Shown here: positions 9,260-18,356 of the stretch, piece by piece
Layout: each line of letters starts with the position of its first letter
Position numbering within the stretch: the stretch's first letter is position 1
Source of the DNA: JACQFV01 sp964593585
GTDB taxonomy: Bacteria > Zixibacteria > MSB-5A5 > WJJR01
DNA length: 64,000 nt
Assembly (NCBI GenBank): GCA_964593585.1
Contig: CAZQIZ010000014.1
Span: 8,553-72,552, forward strand
Direction of reading: 5' to 3'
Program-made: the position numbers and the translations under genes
The notes under the pieces: generated by a model
Database searches by the model: none
What the model was told of the DNA's origin: nothing
The model's input: the letters and a program-made list of their open reading frames with translations, nothing else

Positions 9260-10015
9260 ATGGAATGGATCAGCCACACCACCACCGGGTTCTTCCTTGG
9301 CCAACTTCTGGTCAAGGAGGAGGAACGTCCACGGCGCGCCGGCTGGTGGTGGGCGGTGGCCTCGGTCAGCCCCGACTGGCTGGAATGGGGAACGCGCTGG
9401 TTCGGTGACATTCATCGCGGCGTCACGCATTCGCTCTATGTCTGGCCGGTTCTGGCGCTGGGTTGGGCGTGGGCGGCGCGCCGCTGGGGGCGAAACGCCA
9501 CCGGCGAGGTCGCCGGCCTGATGAAGATGTGGGCGGTGTTCTTCGTGGTGGTGGGCTCACATCTGCTCTTGGATGTTTTCATGGCGTATCGCTGGTATCT
9601 GCTCTGGCCGTTTTCCAAGGAGAACTGGGCATGGGGGATCATGCCCTTGTTCGATGTCTACATCTTCGCTGGGTGGCTCGCCCTCTGGCTGCTTCATCGC
9701 AAGCTGCAGTTGAGTTCGGCGACTACGGCCAAACTGGGGCTGGCGATCTTTCTGGCGATGTTCGCGGCGCGTGGCGCTGGCAAGGTGCGCGCGACGATGC
9801 TGGCGGCAGAGAATCCGGCAGTGGCTGCAGTCGCTGACATCCGCACACGTCCAACTTATTACACCCCATGGCTTTGGCTCGTCCGTGACGGACGCGGTGA
9901 CGCTGACTGGACGGTGATCAACGTCGTAACTGGTGATGTATTAGAAGGTTACACGCGCGGCCATGGGTTTCCGCCGATCCCGGGGCGCGAGTTGATCAAG
10001 TTACCGGCTCGCTGA
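9260..10015 (+). CDS. YdjM-like inner-membrane metal-dependent hydrolase family protein
   Basis: A 251-residue membrane protein. Metal-ligand-type residues occur in order: ISHTTTG at the N-terminus, SPDWLEW near residue 37, HRGVTHS near residue 54, and GSHLLLDVF near residue 104. This pattern is typical of the YdjM (LexA-regulated, putative membrane hydrolase) family. About four or five hydrophobic segments are followed by a soluble C-terminal part. The biochemical activity of the family is poorly defined. Confidence 0.75.
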   Translation: MEWISHTTTGFFLGQLLVKEEERPRRAGWWWAVASVSPDWLEWGTRWFGDIHRGVTHSLYVWPVLALGWAWAARRWGRNATGEVAGLMKMWAVFFVVVGSHLLLDVFMAYRWYLLWPFSKENWAWGIMPLFDVYIFAGWLALWLLHRKLQLSSATTAKLGLAIFLAMFAARGAGKVRATMLAAENPAVAAVADIRTRPTYYTPWLWLVRDGRGDADWTVINVVTGDVLEGYTRGHGFPPIPGRELIKLPAR

Positions 10016-10261
10016 GCGTCGATGTCTGCGCTCGCGGCACCGGAGCTTTTAAGGCGTTGATGAACAATATGTTAATGAAGGAACAACTGCGGTCGCCGCG
10101 GGTATAGTCATTGGAATCGCCAATCTGTCGATTTGGGGTGAGAGGGGCGATTCTGAATGCTCTTGACAGATGGGGGCTTGCATATGATGATGATCGCGGG
10201 ACGGGGCGTTTCATCTCAGATTTCCACGGATCAACGTAACCGGGCGGTATGGGTCTATAGC

Positions 10262-10792
10262 ATGAAGCGTTTGGCACTGGCCACATTGTTCTGCACACTG
10301 GCGATCGCCCCAGTTTTGGCGCAAGCGCCGGTGACGCCATCGGCCGAGACGCCCTCGTCGACATCGTTCAGCGGCGCGCCGCGCGCCGCTGACCTGGTCA
10401 ATCCGCCGTCGGGGATGGGCTGGGGGCTTTTGGATCCATCGCGGTTCCGGATGCGGCAGTCGTATTCGATCAGCTATATGTCCGGTTCGGCTGGCTCCGG
10501 TTCGGTCGGGCTGTACACGAATAACATCGAGTATCAGTTGTTCAAGCCATTGACCCTGCGGGTGGGGCTGGGGTATCTGCATCAGCCGTTTGGGTCGCGG
10601 GGGGCAAACGCGGGTGGGCTGGCTGTCGACGACGGTTTTTTCATTCCCAGCGCCGGCCTGGAGTACCGTCCATCCGACAATTTTCTGTTCATGGTGGATT
10701 TCCGTCAGTACCCGTCGGGCACGGTTCCGTACAGCCGCTGGGGGTATGGTGGATGGACACCGTACCGCAACAGTCTGTTCGATCCGTGGTGA
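10262..10792 (+). CDS. Small exported beta-rich protein, probably outer membrane (unknown)
   Basis: A 176-residue protein with a clear Sec signal peptide (KRLALATLF ... APVLAQAP). The mature part has alternating aromatic/glycine segments (SYSISYMSG, LRVGLGYL, FLFMVDFRQ) and ends in an aromatic residue, W, as outer-membrane beta-strands do. It may be a small barrel or a peripheral outer-membrane protein. No family recognised. ATG 10262 is chosen because the signal peptide begins there; the frame is open further upstream. Confidence 0.6.
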   Translation: MKRLALATLFCTLAIAPVLAQAPVTPSAETPSSTSFSGAPRAADLVNPPSGMGWGLLDPSRFRMRQSYSISYMSGSAGSGSVGLYTNNIEYQLFKPLTLRVGLGYLHQPFGSRGANAGGLAVDDGFFIPSAGLEYRPSDNFLFMVDFRQYPSGTVPYSRWGYGGWTPYRNSLFDPW

Positions 10793-10844
10793 TCGCGCGT
10801 CCTGACAACCTCGCCATTGACAGTCCGTAGCATTTGACACCCTT

Positions 10845-11357
10845 ATGAGAACATCGTTACGCTCGCGCCGCGGGTCACACGCGGCACCCACGCCGCGCTG
10901 GAAGGCGCGGTTGGTCGACGTCGCCATTCTGCTGGCGGCGGCGATTGTCTGTCTGTTTGTGTTTTCCTTCTCCACGCGCCTGTCGTATTCGCGTCCCGAA
11001 GTGCGCGAGGCGCCGGAGATTGTCCGCATCCAGATTCTCAACGGCTCCGGCCAGGCGGGGATGGCGCGCAAGGTGGCCGACCACATGGCCGCATTGGCGG
11101 TGGGGAAGATGCGCTTTGACGCCATCGATGTCGGCAACTTCGACCGCGCCGACATCAAGCGGACCTTTGTGATCAACCGGCGTCTGGACCCGGAGGCGGT
11201 CGCGCGCATCCTCGAGCACTGGGGACTGGGCGAGGCCGATGTGTCCGACGGCACGGCGAGGACCAACGATTTGGGAGTCGATTTAACGATCGTGCTCGGC
11301 GCCAATGTGGCCGATGCGGCCTTGTTGTCGGCGGCGGGCGCGCCAGCCAAACCCTGA
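10845..11357 (+). CDS. LytR C-terminal domain protein, single-pass membrane
   Basis: A 170-residue protein with a basic N-terminus, one membrane helix (about residues 25-45) and an extracytoplasmic domain that starts IVRIQILNGSGQAGMA, characteristic of the LytR_C domain found in cell-wall proteins. The catalytic LytR-CpsA-Psr domain is absent, so this is a stand-alone LytR_C protein. Such genes often precede rsfS, as here. No good Shine-Dalgarno is visible before the ATG. Confidence 0.75.
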   Translation: MRTSLRSRRGSHAAPTPRWKARLVDVAILLAAAIVCLFVFSFSTRLSYSRPEVREAPEIVRIQILNGSGQAGMARKVADHMAALAVGKMRFDAIDVGNFDRADIKRTFVINRRLDPEAVARILEHWGLGEADVSDGTARTNDLGVDLTIVLGANVADAALLSAAGAPAKP

Positions 11358-11392
11358 CCGGGCATCCATGATTCGTCCCACCCTCACGACCC

Positions 11393-11400
11393 AAAGGAGG
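11393..11400 (+). promoter_or_regulatory. Perfect Shine-Dalgarno of rsfS
   Basis: AAAGGAGG, fully complementary to the 16S 3' end, with 8 bases to the ATA codon at 11409. It decides the rsfS start. Confidence 0.75.
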
Positions 11401-11408
11401 ACCACACC

Positions 11409-11753
11409 ATAACACCAGCGCGGCTGGCCTTGCGCGCGGGCGAATTGGCCCGCGAGAAGAAGGCATACTCCGTGCGCATCCTGGACTTGCGCAAGCGTTC
11501 TTCGGTCGCGGACTTCTTCGTCATCTGTTCGGTCGATGCCGAAGTCCAGGCACGGGCCGTGGCCGACCACATCTCCGACAAGTTGAAAGAAAAGGAGATC
11601 AATCCGTGGCACACGGAAGGGTACCGTGGCACGGGCTGGGTCCTGGTCGATTACGTCGATGTGGTCGTGCACATCTTCCTGCCGAAAACCCGCGAGTTCT
11701 ACGGACTGGAGAAGCTATGGGGGGATGCCCCCTCTCGCGACCTGCCCGATTGA
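11409..11753 (+). CDS. rsfS: Ribosomal silencing factor RsfS, probable AUA start
   Basis: The RsfS/Iojap family protein that binds uL14 and blocks subunit joining under stress. The core SVADFFVICS, HTEGYRGTGWVLVDY and VVVHIF matches the family throughout. No ATG, GTG or TTG with a ribosome binding site is available. The family's usual N-terminus (TPARLALRAGELA) is encoded from 11412, directly after an ATA codon at 11409 that sits 8 bases behind AAAGGAGG (11393-11400). The first conventional codon is TTG at 11430, without a Shine-Dalgarno, which would lose seven conserved-looking residues. Full length from ATA is 114 residues. A sequencing error (ATG to ATA) is the alternative. Confidence 0.88.
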   Translation: MTPARLALRAGELAREKKAYSVRILDLRKRSSVADFFVICSVDAEVQARAVADHISDKLKEKEINPWHTEGYRGTGWVLVDYVDVVVHIFLPKTREFYGLEKLWGDAPSRDLPD

Positions 11754-11891
11754 GCGCACGGCACGGCGCCGCGTTCCGGCCACCACAATCCTCTCATCCG
11801 GCCCGCAACGGGCCCTCTGTCCACTGCCAACAATTCATTGTGAATTGACCCGGCGCAGATCCGGGTCGCAAGACCATGGAGGTGGTCTTCC

Positions 11892-13139
11892 TTGGATATT
11901 CTGGAACTGAAAGCGAAAACGATCGCCGAGCTGCTCGAGATCGCCGAAAAACTCGACATTCCCGGCGTGTCCGGCCTGCGCAAGCAGGAACTGATCTTCA
12001 AGATCCTCGAAGCCAACACCGAGAAGGACGGGCTCATCTTTGCCGAGGGCGTCCTCGAAATCCTTGAGGAGGGGTACGGGTTCCTCCGTTCGCCCGACTA
12101 CAACTACCTGCCCGGTCCCGATGACATCTACGTCTCGCCGTCGCAGATCAAGCGCTTCGATTTGCGCACCGGCGACACGATCTCCGGCCAGGTGCGTCCG
12201 CCGAAGGAGACCGAGCGCTACTTCGCGCTGCTCAAAATCGAGGCGGTCAACTTCGAGAATCCCGATGTCGCCAAGCACAAGATTCTCTTCGACAACCTCA
12301 CCCCGCTCTACCCGCAGACCAAGTTCAACCTGGAGACCGATCCGAAGGACATGTCGACGCGGATCATCGACCTGTTGACGCCGATCGGACGCGGGCAGCG
12401 CGGCCTCATCACCTCGCCGCCGAAGGCGGGCAAGACGATCATCCTGCAAAAGATCGCCAACTCGATCACCGCCAATCACCCCGACGTGAAGCTCATGGTG
12501 CTGCTCATCGACGAGCGTCCCGAGGAAGTCACCGACATGAAGCGCTCGGTCAAAGGCGAGGTCATCTCCTCTACCTTCGATGAACCGCAGGAGCGGCATG
12601 TGCAGGTGGCCGACATGGTGATCGAAAAGGCCAAGCGGCTGGTGGAGCACAAGCACGATGTCGTGATCCTGCTTGACTCGATCACGCGTCTGGCGCGCGC
12701 CCACAACGCGGTGGTGCCGCATTCGGGCAAGATTCTCTCGGGCGGTGTCGATGCCAACGCGCTGCAGCGGCCGAAACGGTTCTTCGGCGCGGCGCGCAAT
12801 GTGGAAGAGGGCGGATCGCTCACCATCGTGGCGACGGCCTTGATCGAAACCGGCTCGCGCATGGACGAGGTCATCTTCGAGGAATTCAAGGGCACCGGCA
12901 ATATGGAATTGGTGCTCGATCGCAGGCTGGCCAACCGCCGCATCTTCCCGGCCATCGATCTGAATCGTTCCTCGACCCGTAAGGAAGAGCTGTTGTTGGA
13001 TGAGGACATGCTCAACAAGGTCTGGATCCTGCGCAAGTTCCTCTCGGACATGAACCCGGTGGAGGGGATGGAATTCCTCGTCGACCGCATGGCCAAGACG
13101 AAAAACAACGAGCGGTTCCTCGATTCGATGAAGCGGTAG
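11892..13139 (+). CDS. rho: Transcription termination factor Rho
   Basis: A 415-residue hexameric RNA helicase. It has an N-terminal Rho-N helical domain (residues 1-40), then a cold-shock-like RNA-binding domain with GYGFLRSPDYNYLPGPDDIY. The ATPase domain contains Walker A PPKAGKT near residue 180, Walker B VVILLDSITRLAR and the Q/R-loop region. Length is normal (about 419 in E. coli). It starts with TTG at 11892 behind ATGGAGGT. The 138-base gap after rsfS shows no other gene. Confidence 0.97.
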   Translation: MDILELKAKTIAELLEIAEKLDIPGVSGLRKQELIFKILEANTEKDGLIFAEGVLEILEEGYGFLRSPDYNYLPGPDDIYVSPSQIKRFDLRTGDTISGQVRPPKETERYFALLKIEAVNFENPDVAKHKILFDNLTPLYPQTKFNLETDPKDMSTRIIDLLTPIGRGQRGLITSPPKAGKTIILQKIANSITANHPDVKLMVLLIDERPEEVTDMKRSVKGEVISSTFDEPQERHVQVADMVIEKAKRLVEHKHDVVILLDSITRLARAHNAVVPHSGKILSGGVDANALQRPKRFFGAARNVEEGGSLTIVATALIETGSRMDEVIFEEFKGTGNMELVLDRRLANRRIFPAIDLNRSSTRKEELLLDEDMLNKVWILRKFLSDMNPVEGMEFLVDRMAKTKNNERFLDSMKR

Positions 13140-13169
13140 CAGTGAGATCGGTTCGTCAATCTCGTGAAC

Positions 13170-13204
13170 GCGGGAATCCAGGCGCGGCAGGTCTGGATCC
13201 CCGC
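13170..13204. repeat. Intergenic palindrome between rho and holB
   Basis: Imperfect inverted repeat: GCGGGAATCCAG (13170-13181) and CTGGATCCCCGC (13193-13204), 11 of 12 positions pairing. The wording GAACGCGGGAATCCAG is like that of the dispersed palindrome near 63926. No T-tract follows, so it looks more like a dispersed repeat than a terminator. Confidence 0.55.
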
Positions 13205-13243
13205 TTAGAGCCGCGGAGATGACGAGGGTGTGGGGACGCTGAG

Positions 13244-14299
13244 GTGACTTCATTCTGGCACCAATCTGCGGCGGAGCGGACCTTACGGCAGGCGGCGTCT
13301 GCCGGACGGTTGTCGCGATCGCTGTTGTTTGCCGGGCCGGAAGGTGTGGGCAAATGGGCGGCGGCGCTGTGGGTTGCGCGCACGCTCCTTTGTCGTGTGC
13401 CGAACGACGGGGAGCCATGCGGGAGTTGCCGCGACTGCGCGCGGGTGACCGCGGGAACACATCCGGATCTGCACCTGCTCTTCCCGGTGCCGGGCAAGAC
13501 CGCCGAAGAGGCCGCCGGTGAATTCCTCCAGGCCAAGGCCGCCGATCCCTTCGCCGTTGTCCGATTCGACAAGCGGCCCTATATCACACTGGAGCGGATC
13601 CGTGAATTGATCGGAGAATTGAGCAAGACCGCGGTGGAAGGCGGCGCCAAGGTCGTCATCATTCACTCGGTGGAGCAGACCGCCGACGATGACTGCCAGT
13701 CGGTCCTGCTTAAGACGATCGAAGAACCGCCGCCCGGGGCGCATTTCATCTTGACCAGCGCCGCGCCCGAGCGGCTTTTGCCGACGATCCATTCCCGATG
13801 CCAGACGGTGCGTTTTGTCCCCGTGTCGCCCGAAGTGATCGCCGAGCGTCTATCCGCGGAGCATGGCGTTGAGCCCGCCGACGCGGAGATCATCAGCCGT
13901 CTGTCCGGCGGCGGCTGGGGAAATGCGCTGCGTCTGGCCGACGAGGACAACCAGAACTGGCGGCGGCTGATGATCGAGTTCTGGGATGGCGCCTTCCGGG
14001 TCCGTCCGCACCAACTGCTGGCGCAGATCGATCCGACATTCCGTCAGGGCAAGAAAGGCGCGGGCTTCGATCTCATGATGCAGGCGTACGATGTCTGGGC
14101 GTGGTGTCTCTGGCGCGATTGCCGTGCGGTGGCCGCGGGAGGCCAACCATCGGGCGCGCCGGTCGCCGATCTGGAATCCGCTTGGGCGTGCTGGCGGATC
14201 CTGCAAACTGGACGCGCGTCGCTCTATGTGAATGTGATCGACCGATTGGCGGTCGCGGGAACGTTTCTGGCGATGCGCAAACGACTCAGACTTTCGTGA
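13244..14299 (+). CDS. holB: DNA polymerase III delta' subunit
   Basis: A 351-residue clamp-loader subunit. Its AAA+ domain has a Walker A-like FAGPEGVGKW near residue 30. A zinc finger follows (CGSCRDC with the earlier Cys of LLC), then RPYITLERIRELI, EQTADDDCQSVLLKTIEEPP and SRCQTVRF (sensor and SRC motifs). It loads the sliding clamp in replication. It starts with GTG at 13244. The order holB-ricT-metG-tatD-rsmA matches the conserved housekeeping cluster known from Firmicutes. Confidence 0.9.
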   Translation: MTSFWHQSAAERTLRQAASAGRLSRSLLFAGPEGVGKWAAALWVARTLLCRVPNDGEPCGSCRDCARVTAGTHPDLHLLFPVPGKTAEEAAGEFLQAKAADPFAVVRFDKRPYITLERIRELIGELSKTAVEGGAKVVIIHSVEQTADDDCQSVLLKTIEEPPPGAHFILTSAAPERLLPTIHSRCQTVRFVPVSPEVIAERLSAEHGVEPADAEIISRLSGGGWGNALRLADEDNQNWRRLMIEFWDGAFRVRPHQLLAQIDPTFRQGKKGAGFDLMMQAYDVWAWCLWRDCRAVAAGGQPSGAPVADLESAWACWRILQTGRASLYVNVIDRLAVAGTFLAMRKRLRLS

Positions 14300-14389
14300 C
14301 CGATCCTCCCCTTGACTTGGCCGGTTTCGGGCAGGTTATTCACATTCAGGTTGTAGCGGCAAGCGAGCGCGGCCTCATTGGAGCCATTC

Positions 14390-15325
14390 GTGGAAGACGA
14401 AGAATTACATCAAGATACACCGATTGAGCCCGACCCGGAATCGTCCGATTCCGAATCGCCGGAGCCCTCTGTCGAACCGACGGCACCGGTCCCGTCCGGA
14501 CCGGCGCCGGTTTACCTTGTTGAGTTCAAGGGGGCGCGTAAGGAGTACTACCGCGATCCCTACAATCTGCCGATTGCCATCGGCGACGCGGTGATCGTCC
14601 AAGTCGAACGCGGCGAGGATTTCGGCAAGGCGATCCTCAAATTCTCGCCCGATCGCGCCAAGGACCTCAAGGTCAAGCCGCTGCCAATCATCCGCGCGGC
14701 CACGGCCGCCGATATCGCGCACAACGCCGACAATCGCGCCAGCGAATGGGAGGCGCGCCAGACCTGCCGCCGCATGGTCGATGAGCGCCGTCTGGAGATG
14801 AAGGTGGTCGACGCCGAGTGGCAATTTGACCGCAACAAGATGACCTTCTATTTCACCGCCGACAAGCGGGTCGACTTCCGCGCGCTGGTCAAGGACCTGG
14901 CCGGGGTGTTCAAGACCCGCATCGAACTGCGCCAGATCGGCGCGCGCGACGAGGCGCGTCGCACCGGCGGGGTCGGCATCTGCGGTTACGAGCAATGCTG
15001 CACGCTCTTCCTCAAAGAGTTTGAGCCGATCACGACGCAGATGGCCCGCGACCAGAGTCTGTCGCTCAATCCGGCCAAGATCTCCGGCAACTGCGGACGT
15101 CTGCTCTGCTGTCTGCGCTACGAAAGCGGCTACTACAAGGAAGCCACCCGTCTGTTCCCCAACATCGGGATGCCATGGGAGACCGAGGACGGGCAGGGGA
15201 CGATCGAGTCGCTCCACATCCTGCGCGAGCAGGTCACGGTCCGAATGCCCGATGGACGCACCAGCAAGGTCCCGCTTGAGGAGATCCAGCGCCAGGAACG
15301 GAAGAAGACGTCGTGGTTTGAATAG
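14390..15325 (+). CDS. ricT: PSP1/YaaT (RicT) family protein
   Basis: A protein of about 311 residues with an acidic, proline-rich N-terminal extension (residues 1-45) followed by the PSP1 domain. The Cys cluster GICGYEQCCTLFL and NCGRLLCCLRYE is the hallmark of RicT/YaaT, which in Bacillus binds Fe-S clusters within the RicAFT complex and affects RNA processing. GTG at 14390 has GGAG 6 bases upstream; TTG at 14378 is the alternative and lacks one. Between holB and metG as in other phyla. Confidence 0.88.
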   Translation: MEDEELHQDTPIEPDPESSDSESPEPSVEPTAPVPSGPAPVYLVEFKGARKEYYRDPYNLPIAIGDAVIVQVERGEDFGKAILKFSPDRAKDLKVKPLPIIRAATAADIAHNADNRASEWEARQTCRRMVDERRLEMKVVDAEWQFDRNKMTFYFTADKRVDFRALVKDLAGVFKTRIELRQIGARDEARRTGGVGICGYEQCCTLFLKEFEPITTQMARDQSLSLNPAKISGNCGRLLCCLRYESGYYKEATRLFPNIGMPWETEDGQGTIESLHILREQVTVRMPDGRTSKVPLEEIQRQERKKTSWFE

Positions 15326-15347
15326 ACCCGTTGATGCACGTGTCGGC

Positions 15348-15372
15348 GGCTCGGCGGGAGCCTCGCCCTCCC
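15348..15372. repeat. Dispersed 25-base repeat, copy 1
   Basis: GGCTCGGCGG-GAGCCTCGCCCTCCC, closely matched by copies at 17480-17504 and 17524-17548 and, inverted, 17431-17455. The inner part (GGCTCGGCGGGAGCC) is itself a near-palindrome. Confidence 0.7.
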
Positions 15373-15449
15373 AGAGGAGTGATTTGGGGGAGGAGGGTCC
15401 CCCGCCGGGCCGTGTTGTTTGGGGCTGAAAAACCGTATCTTGACGAACC

Positions 15450-17426
15450 ATGAGCGCAGACCAGCGACCAATTTACATCACGACGCCGATCTACTACGTG
15501 AACGACAAACCGCATGTCGGGCATGCGTACACGACGATTGTCGCCGACTATCTGGCGCGGGCGTACCGCTTGCTGGGACGCGAGGCGTACTTTCTCACCG
15601 GCACCGACGAGCATGGCGCCAAGGTGGCCGAGGCGGCGCGCGCGGCGGGCATGACGCCGCGGGAGTGGTGCGACAAGCACGCCGCGTTGTTTCAGGAAGC
15701 GTGGAAACGGCTCGACATCCGCTACGACAGCTTCATTCGCACCACCGACGCCCGCCATGAGCAGGGTGTACGCAAGATGCTCGAAAAGCTCCGCACCGTC
15801 TCCAAGGATGGCCAGCCGGTTGTCTATGAAGGCGAGTACGCCGGTCTCTACTGCCTTGGGTGCGAGAAGTTCATCACCGAAAAGGAACTGGTCGACGGGC
15901 TCTGCCCGATCCACCTGACCAAGCCGCAGGAATTGAAGGAGAAAAACTACTTCTTCCGGCTGACTGCCTACCTGAATGACGTGAGACGGCTGATCGAGTC
16001 CGACCAGGTGCGCATCCTCCCCGCCGAGCGCAAAAACGAGGTCCTGGGTCTGCTCAAGCAGGATGTGCTTGAGGATTTTTCGATCTCGCGCGAAAAGGTC
16101 GATTGGGGCATCCCGATCCCGTGGGACCCGGCGCAGAACGCCTATGTCTGGGTCGACGCGCTGCCCAATTACATCACCGCCATCGGGTACGGCGACAACG
16201 AGAAGGAATTCGCCCACTGGTGGAAGGACGCGCAAGTCCTGCATCTGATGGCCAAGGACATCCTCAAGTTCCATGCCGTCTACTGGCCGGCGATGCTGTT
16301 GGCAATCGGCGAGAAGCCGCCGGAGACCCTGTTTATCCACGGCTACTTTACCGTCAACGGCCAGAAGATGAGCAAGACCCTGCGCAACACGCTCGATCCG
16401 CACGCGATGGTGGATCAGTTCGGGCCCGATGGTGCGCGCTATCTGTTGCTTACGCAATTCCAGTTTGGACAGGATGGGGATCTCAAGGCGGACCTGTTCA
16501 CCCAGCAGTTCAACGCCGACCTGGCGAATGACTTGGGCAATCTGGTGTCGCGCACGATCTCGATGATCGAGAAGCACTTCGAGGGCAAGGCTCCAGGCGT
16601 GGGCCGTGAGGAACAGACCGATGCTTTCCTGGAGACCCAGATCGACGCGGCAATTGCCGAGTTCCTTGATTGTCTACCCGAAAATCCTGCCGACGGATCG
16701 ATTGAAATTGATCCTAACCGAGGCATTGCTGCCGCCAAGCGGATCGTTCATGAAGCGAATCGATACTTCGATGTAACCAAGCCGTGGGCACTGGCAAAAG
16801 TCGGCGATACCGAGCGACTGAAAACGGTACTGACCCGTTCGGCGGAAGCGATACGCCGCGCTGCGATCATGCTGAATCCAATCATCCCGGGCAAATCGTT
16901 GCAGATCCTGCGTGCGTTGGGATTCACTGATCCTGACTGTGAGCTTATGATGTCCGGCCTCAGATCAGAGAAATTCAACACTCCCACTCGCATGTTGTGC
17001 CCGGGCCCGTTCCATCTCGATGCCCCGATATTTCCGCGTCTCGAAAAAGTGGACGCCAAAACGGAGAAGAAGCCCGTGTCCGATACTGCCACAGTTGCTG
17101 AGAATGTCATCACCATCGACCAGTTCCGGCAGACGCAATTGCGCACCGCCGAGGTGATCGCCGCCGAGAAGGTGGAGGGCGCGGACAAACTGCTCAAACT
17201 GCAATTGGCGCTGGGCGACCAGCGGCGGCAGATTGTGGCGGGCATCGCGTTGCATTACAAGCCGGAGGACCTGGTGGGCCGGACGATCATCATTGTCGCC
17301 AATCTCCAGCCGACCAAGATCCGCGGCATCGAATCGCAGGGGATGCTCCTGGCCGCCTCCGACGGCGGCACACTTCGTCTCCTGACCACCGACGGCCCGA
17401 TCGCGTCGGGCAGTTCGATTGGGTGA
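15450..17426 (+). CDS. metG: Methionyl-tRNA synthetase with C-terminal tRNA-binding domain
   Basis: A 658-residue class I synthetase. The N-terminal Rossmann domain has the HIGH-type motif HVGHAYTT near residue 22. A connective peptide carries Cys residues (YCLGCEKF ... LCPIH), and the signature QKMSKTL lies near residue 308. It also has an anticodon-binding helical domain and an EMAP/Trbp111 C-terminal domain (about residues 555-658) with NLQPTKIRGIESQGM. The KMSKS lysines are intact. Charges tRNA-Met in the cytoplasm. Confidence 0.97.
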   Translation: MSADQRPIYITTPIYYVNDKPHVGHAYTTIVADYLARAYRLLGREAYFLTGTDEHGAKVAEAARAAGMTPREWCDKHAALFQEAWKRLDIRYDSFIRTTDARHEQGVRKMLEKLRTVSKDGQPVVYEGEYAGLYCLGCEKFITEKELVDGLCPIHLTKPQELKEKNYFFRLTAYLNDVRRLIESDQVRILPAERKNEVLGLLKQDVLEDFSISREKVDWGIPIPWDPAQNAYVWVDALPNYITAIGYGDNEKEFAHWWKDAQVLHLMAKDILKFHAVYWPAMLLAIGEKPPETLFIHGYFTVNGQKMSKTLRNTLDPHAMVDQFGPDGARYLLLTQFQFGQDGDLKADLFTQQFNADLANDLGNLVSRTISMIEKHFEGKAPGVGREEQTDAFLETQIDAAIAEFLDCLPENPADGSIEIDPNRGIAAAKRIVHEANRYFDVTKPWALAKVGDTERLKTVLTRSAEAIRRAAIMLNPIIPGKSLQILRALGFTDPDCELMMSGLRSEKFNTPTRMLCPGPFHLDAPIFPRLEKVDAKTEKKPVSDTATVAENVITIDQFRQTQLRTAEVIAAEKVEGADKLLKLQLALGDQRRQIVAGIALHYKPEDLVGRTIIIVANLQPTKIRGIESQGMLLAASDGGTLRLLTTDGPIASGSSIG

Positions 17427-17430
17427 GATT

Positions 17431-17455
17431 GGGAGGGCGAGGCTTCTGACGAGAC
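17431..17455. repeat. Dispersed 25-base repeat, inverted copy
   Basis: GGGAGGGCGAGGCTTCTGACGAGAC read on the plus strand in pieces (GGGAGGGCGAGG at 17431-17442) is the reverse complement, with four changes, of the element at 15348-15372. Confidence 0.6.
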
Positions 17456-17479
17456 TGCTCTCGAGCGTGTGGAAGAGCA

Positions 17480-17504
17480 GGCTCGGCGGAAGCCTCGCCC
17501 TCCC
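17480..17504. repeat. Dispersed 25-base repeat, copy 2
   Basis: GGCTCGGCGG-AAGCCTCGCCCTCCC: one base different from the copy at 15348-15372. It forms an inverted pair with 17431-17455. Confidence 0.7.
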
Positions 17505-17523
17505 CTGACTGTGTGGAAGGGCA

Positions 17524-17548
17524 GGCTCTGCAGGAGCCTCGACCTCCT
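17524..17548. repeat. Dispersed 25-base repeat, copy 3
   Basis: GGCTCTGCAG-GAGCCTCGACCTCCT, a more diverged direct copy. Copies 2 and 3 share the left flank GTGTGGAAG(A/G)GCA, so the repeated unit is about 40 bases. Confidence 0.65.
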
Positions 17549-17561
17549 CTGAACGGACGTT

Positions 17562-18356
17562 ATGGTCGATACCCACGCCCATCTGGATTTCAAGGACTTC
17601 GACGCCGATCGCGATGATGTTGTGCGCCGTGCGCACGAGGCCGGTGTGCACACGATCATCAACATCGCCACGGACTTTGACGCCTGTGAGCGGGTGCTGA
17701 GACTGGCGGACACCTATCCGCGCATGTACGCCGTGCTGGGCATCCATCCGCATGATGCGCGCACCTGGCAGGGCGACCGCTCGGCGGCGCGCCTGCAGGA
17801 GCTGGCGCGTCACCCGAAGGTGGTCGCCATTGGGGAGATTGGCCTCGATTACTTTCGCAATCATTCGTCGCGCGAAGATCAGATGCGCGCCTTTGTCGAG
17901 CAGATCGCGGTGGCCAAGTCGCTGAAATTGCCCATCGTCATCCACAATCGCGACGCCTTCGGCGATATTTTCGACCTGATTGTGCGCGAGGATGCCTATC
18001 TGGTGGGCGGGGTCTTCCACTGCTTTTCTGGCACGGTCGCCGAGGCGCAGCGGACGATCGAGATGGGCTTTCACATCTCGGTCAATGGCATCCTGACCTA
18101 CAAGAATGCGACCATGGCCGAGGTCGGGCAGGGGGCGCGTCTGGACCGCATCCTGTTGGAGACCGATTGCCCCTTTCTGGCGCCGCATCCGCATCGCGGC
18201 AAGCGCAACGATCCATCGCACATTCCGCTGGTGGCCGCGAAGCTGTCGGAGTTGCGCGGCATGTCGCGCGGGCAGATTACCCGCATCACCGACGAAAACG
18301 CGCAGCGGCTCTTCCGACTTCCGCCGGCGCCGAGGAGCACCGATGGCCAAGTATGA
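17562..18356 (+). CDS. tatD: TatD family metal-dependent deoxyribonuclease
   Basis: A 264-residue TIM-barrel amidohydrolase. Metal ligands are visible: DTHAHLD at the N-terminus, GIHPHDA near residue 64, GEIGLDYF near residue 90, VIHNRDA, FHCFSG and LETDCPFL near residue 199. TatD/YcfH proteins are 3'-5' DNases involved in DNA repair and quality control. Its last 14 bases overlap rsmA, implying translational coupling. Confidence 0.92.
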   Translation: MVDTHAHLDFKDFDADRDDVVRRAHEAGVHTIINIATDFDACERVLRLADTYPRMYAVLGIHPHDARTWQGDRSAARLQELARHPKVVAIGEIGLDYFRNHSSREDQMRAFVEQIAVAKSLKLPIVIHNRDAFGDIFDLIVREDAYLVGGVFHCFSGTVAEAQRTIEMGFHISVNGILTYKNATMAEVGQGARLDRILLETDCPFLAPHPHRGKRNDPSHIPLVAAKLSELRGMSRGQITRITDENAQRLFRLPPAPRSTDGQV

